Below the pieces are notes generated by a model that was given only the letters and a program-made list of their open reading frames with translations, had not been told where the DNA came from and searched no databases. Positions 5,810-6,125 of a DNA stretch of 6,125 nucleotides are shown piece by piece; position 1 is the first letter of the stretch; each line of letters starts with the position of its first letter. The translations under genes were made by a program, and so were the position numbers. The stretch is from Bacteroidota bacterium (GTDB lineage Bacteria > Bacteroidota > Ignavibacteria > Ignavibacteriales > Ignavibacteriaceae): contig JAJYCM010000170.1 of assembly GCA_021778375.1 (NCBI GenBank), positions 1-6,125 of the forward strand, read 5' to 3'.

Positions 5810-6125
5810 AGCCTGCTTTATCCCAGCCGGGCATCTCTTTCCTGGCATCATAGTATTCACCATCATACTCATTGTTTGCTCTAATTGGTCCATCTGTAGT
5901 AATGCTCCAGCTTGTATCGCTTACTATGCTTTGTGTTGTGTTATCCGTATACTCAATATTCAACCGGAAAATCATCTTTGGAAAACCATATGTCTCCATT
6001 CCAGTCGGCACTGTATGGCGCATTGCAAAAAAACGTCCGTTACCAAGTATTACTCCAACTGCATTTTTCCCCTCTAACAATTCTTTGGTTACATCAAATG
6101 TCATATAAAACGATCTCTTTGGATA
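5796..6125 (-). pseudogene. GH78 alpha-L-rhamnosidase fragment (N-terminal region, both ends cut)
   Basis: The minus-strand frame is open from the right edge (first visible residues YPKRSFY) for 109 codons to TAA at 5798-5796. The ATG at 6104 is internal, because the family-like reading continues upstream of it. The sequence matches the N-terminal Bac_rhamnosid_N beta-sandwich of GH78 enzymes: DVTKELLEGKNAVGV, LGNGRFF, then TDGPIRANNEYDGEYYDAR and PGWDKAGF. GH78 enzymes release terminal alpha-L-rhamnose from plant or bacterial glycans and are usually far longer. The catalytic barrel should follow GWDKAGF but is replaced by VSV and a stop supplied by the transposase DNA. GC appears higher than in the neighbouring intergenic region. 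The identification is good; whether the break is real or an assembly error cannot be told from here. Confidence 0.85.
5804..5812. other. Junction between transposase fragment and rhamnosidase fragment
   Basis: Plus-strand transposase similarity ends with the ILKQ codons at about 5809. Minus-strand GH78 similarity ends at GWDKAGF, whose last codon is 5810-5808. The two meet within a few bases at AAACAAAGCC. Neither side shows a gene end or an IS terminal repeat here, so both genes are cut internally. Confidence 0.7.

Noticed and set aside
5810..5884. C-terminal end of the plus-strand transposase frame, rich in His and Ser
   Set aside because: After the ILKQ codons the frame reads antisense rhamnosidase DNA, so the His-rich tail is an artefact of the fusion and not a metal-binding tail.
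5872..6108. Plus-strand ORF of 78 codons
   Set aside because: Antisense to the GH78 fragment, whose reading matches a known family; this one does not.

Overview
The window is AT-rich and most of it is one leftward (minus-strand) gene cluster. Low GC, a MurA with the LPGGCAWGPRP active-site loop, a Ycf48-type repeat protein and a transposase start of the MKG-LP-NQ type suggest the Bacteroidota/Chlorobi/Ignavibacteria branch. This placement is inference from sequence style; there is no rRNA or other marker in the window.

Read in the direction of transcription (right to left), the cluster is: a PP2C-type Ser/Thr phosphatase (4871-4143); a membrane Ser/Thr protein kinase whose extracytoplasmic part is a seven-repeat Ycf48/HCF136-like beta-propeller (4142-2235); murA, the first committed enzyme of peptidoglycan synthesis (2183-918, TTG start); and a polytopic membrane protein with the beginning of a possible peptidase-MA-like domain (915 to beyond base 1, GTG start). 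Phosphatase and kinase abut with no gap (stop TAA directly followed by ATG). The kinase-murA gap is 51 nt, and the last gene starts 2 nt after the murA stop. This looks like one operon. The reasonable reading is a reversible phosphorylation switch, with a propeller as external sensor in place of the PASTA repeats of PrkC/PknB, co-expressed with the enzyme at the gate of cell-wall synthesis.

To the right of the operon, 4872-5601 is about 730 nt with no convincing gene. It holds a perfect 11-bp inverted repeat, a weak promoter candidate and two tiny ORFs of doubtful meaning.

The right end (5602-6125) is broken DNA. The N-terminal part of an IS5-type transposase on the plus strand, with a frameshift in a T8 run, stops in mid-protein at about 5809. 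It is fused there to the inside of a minus-strand GH78 alpha-L-rhamnosidase gene that continues past the right edge. Both genes are cut internally at the same point, so this is a deletion/rearrangement scar or an assembly chimera, not a simple IS insertion.
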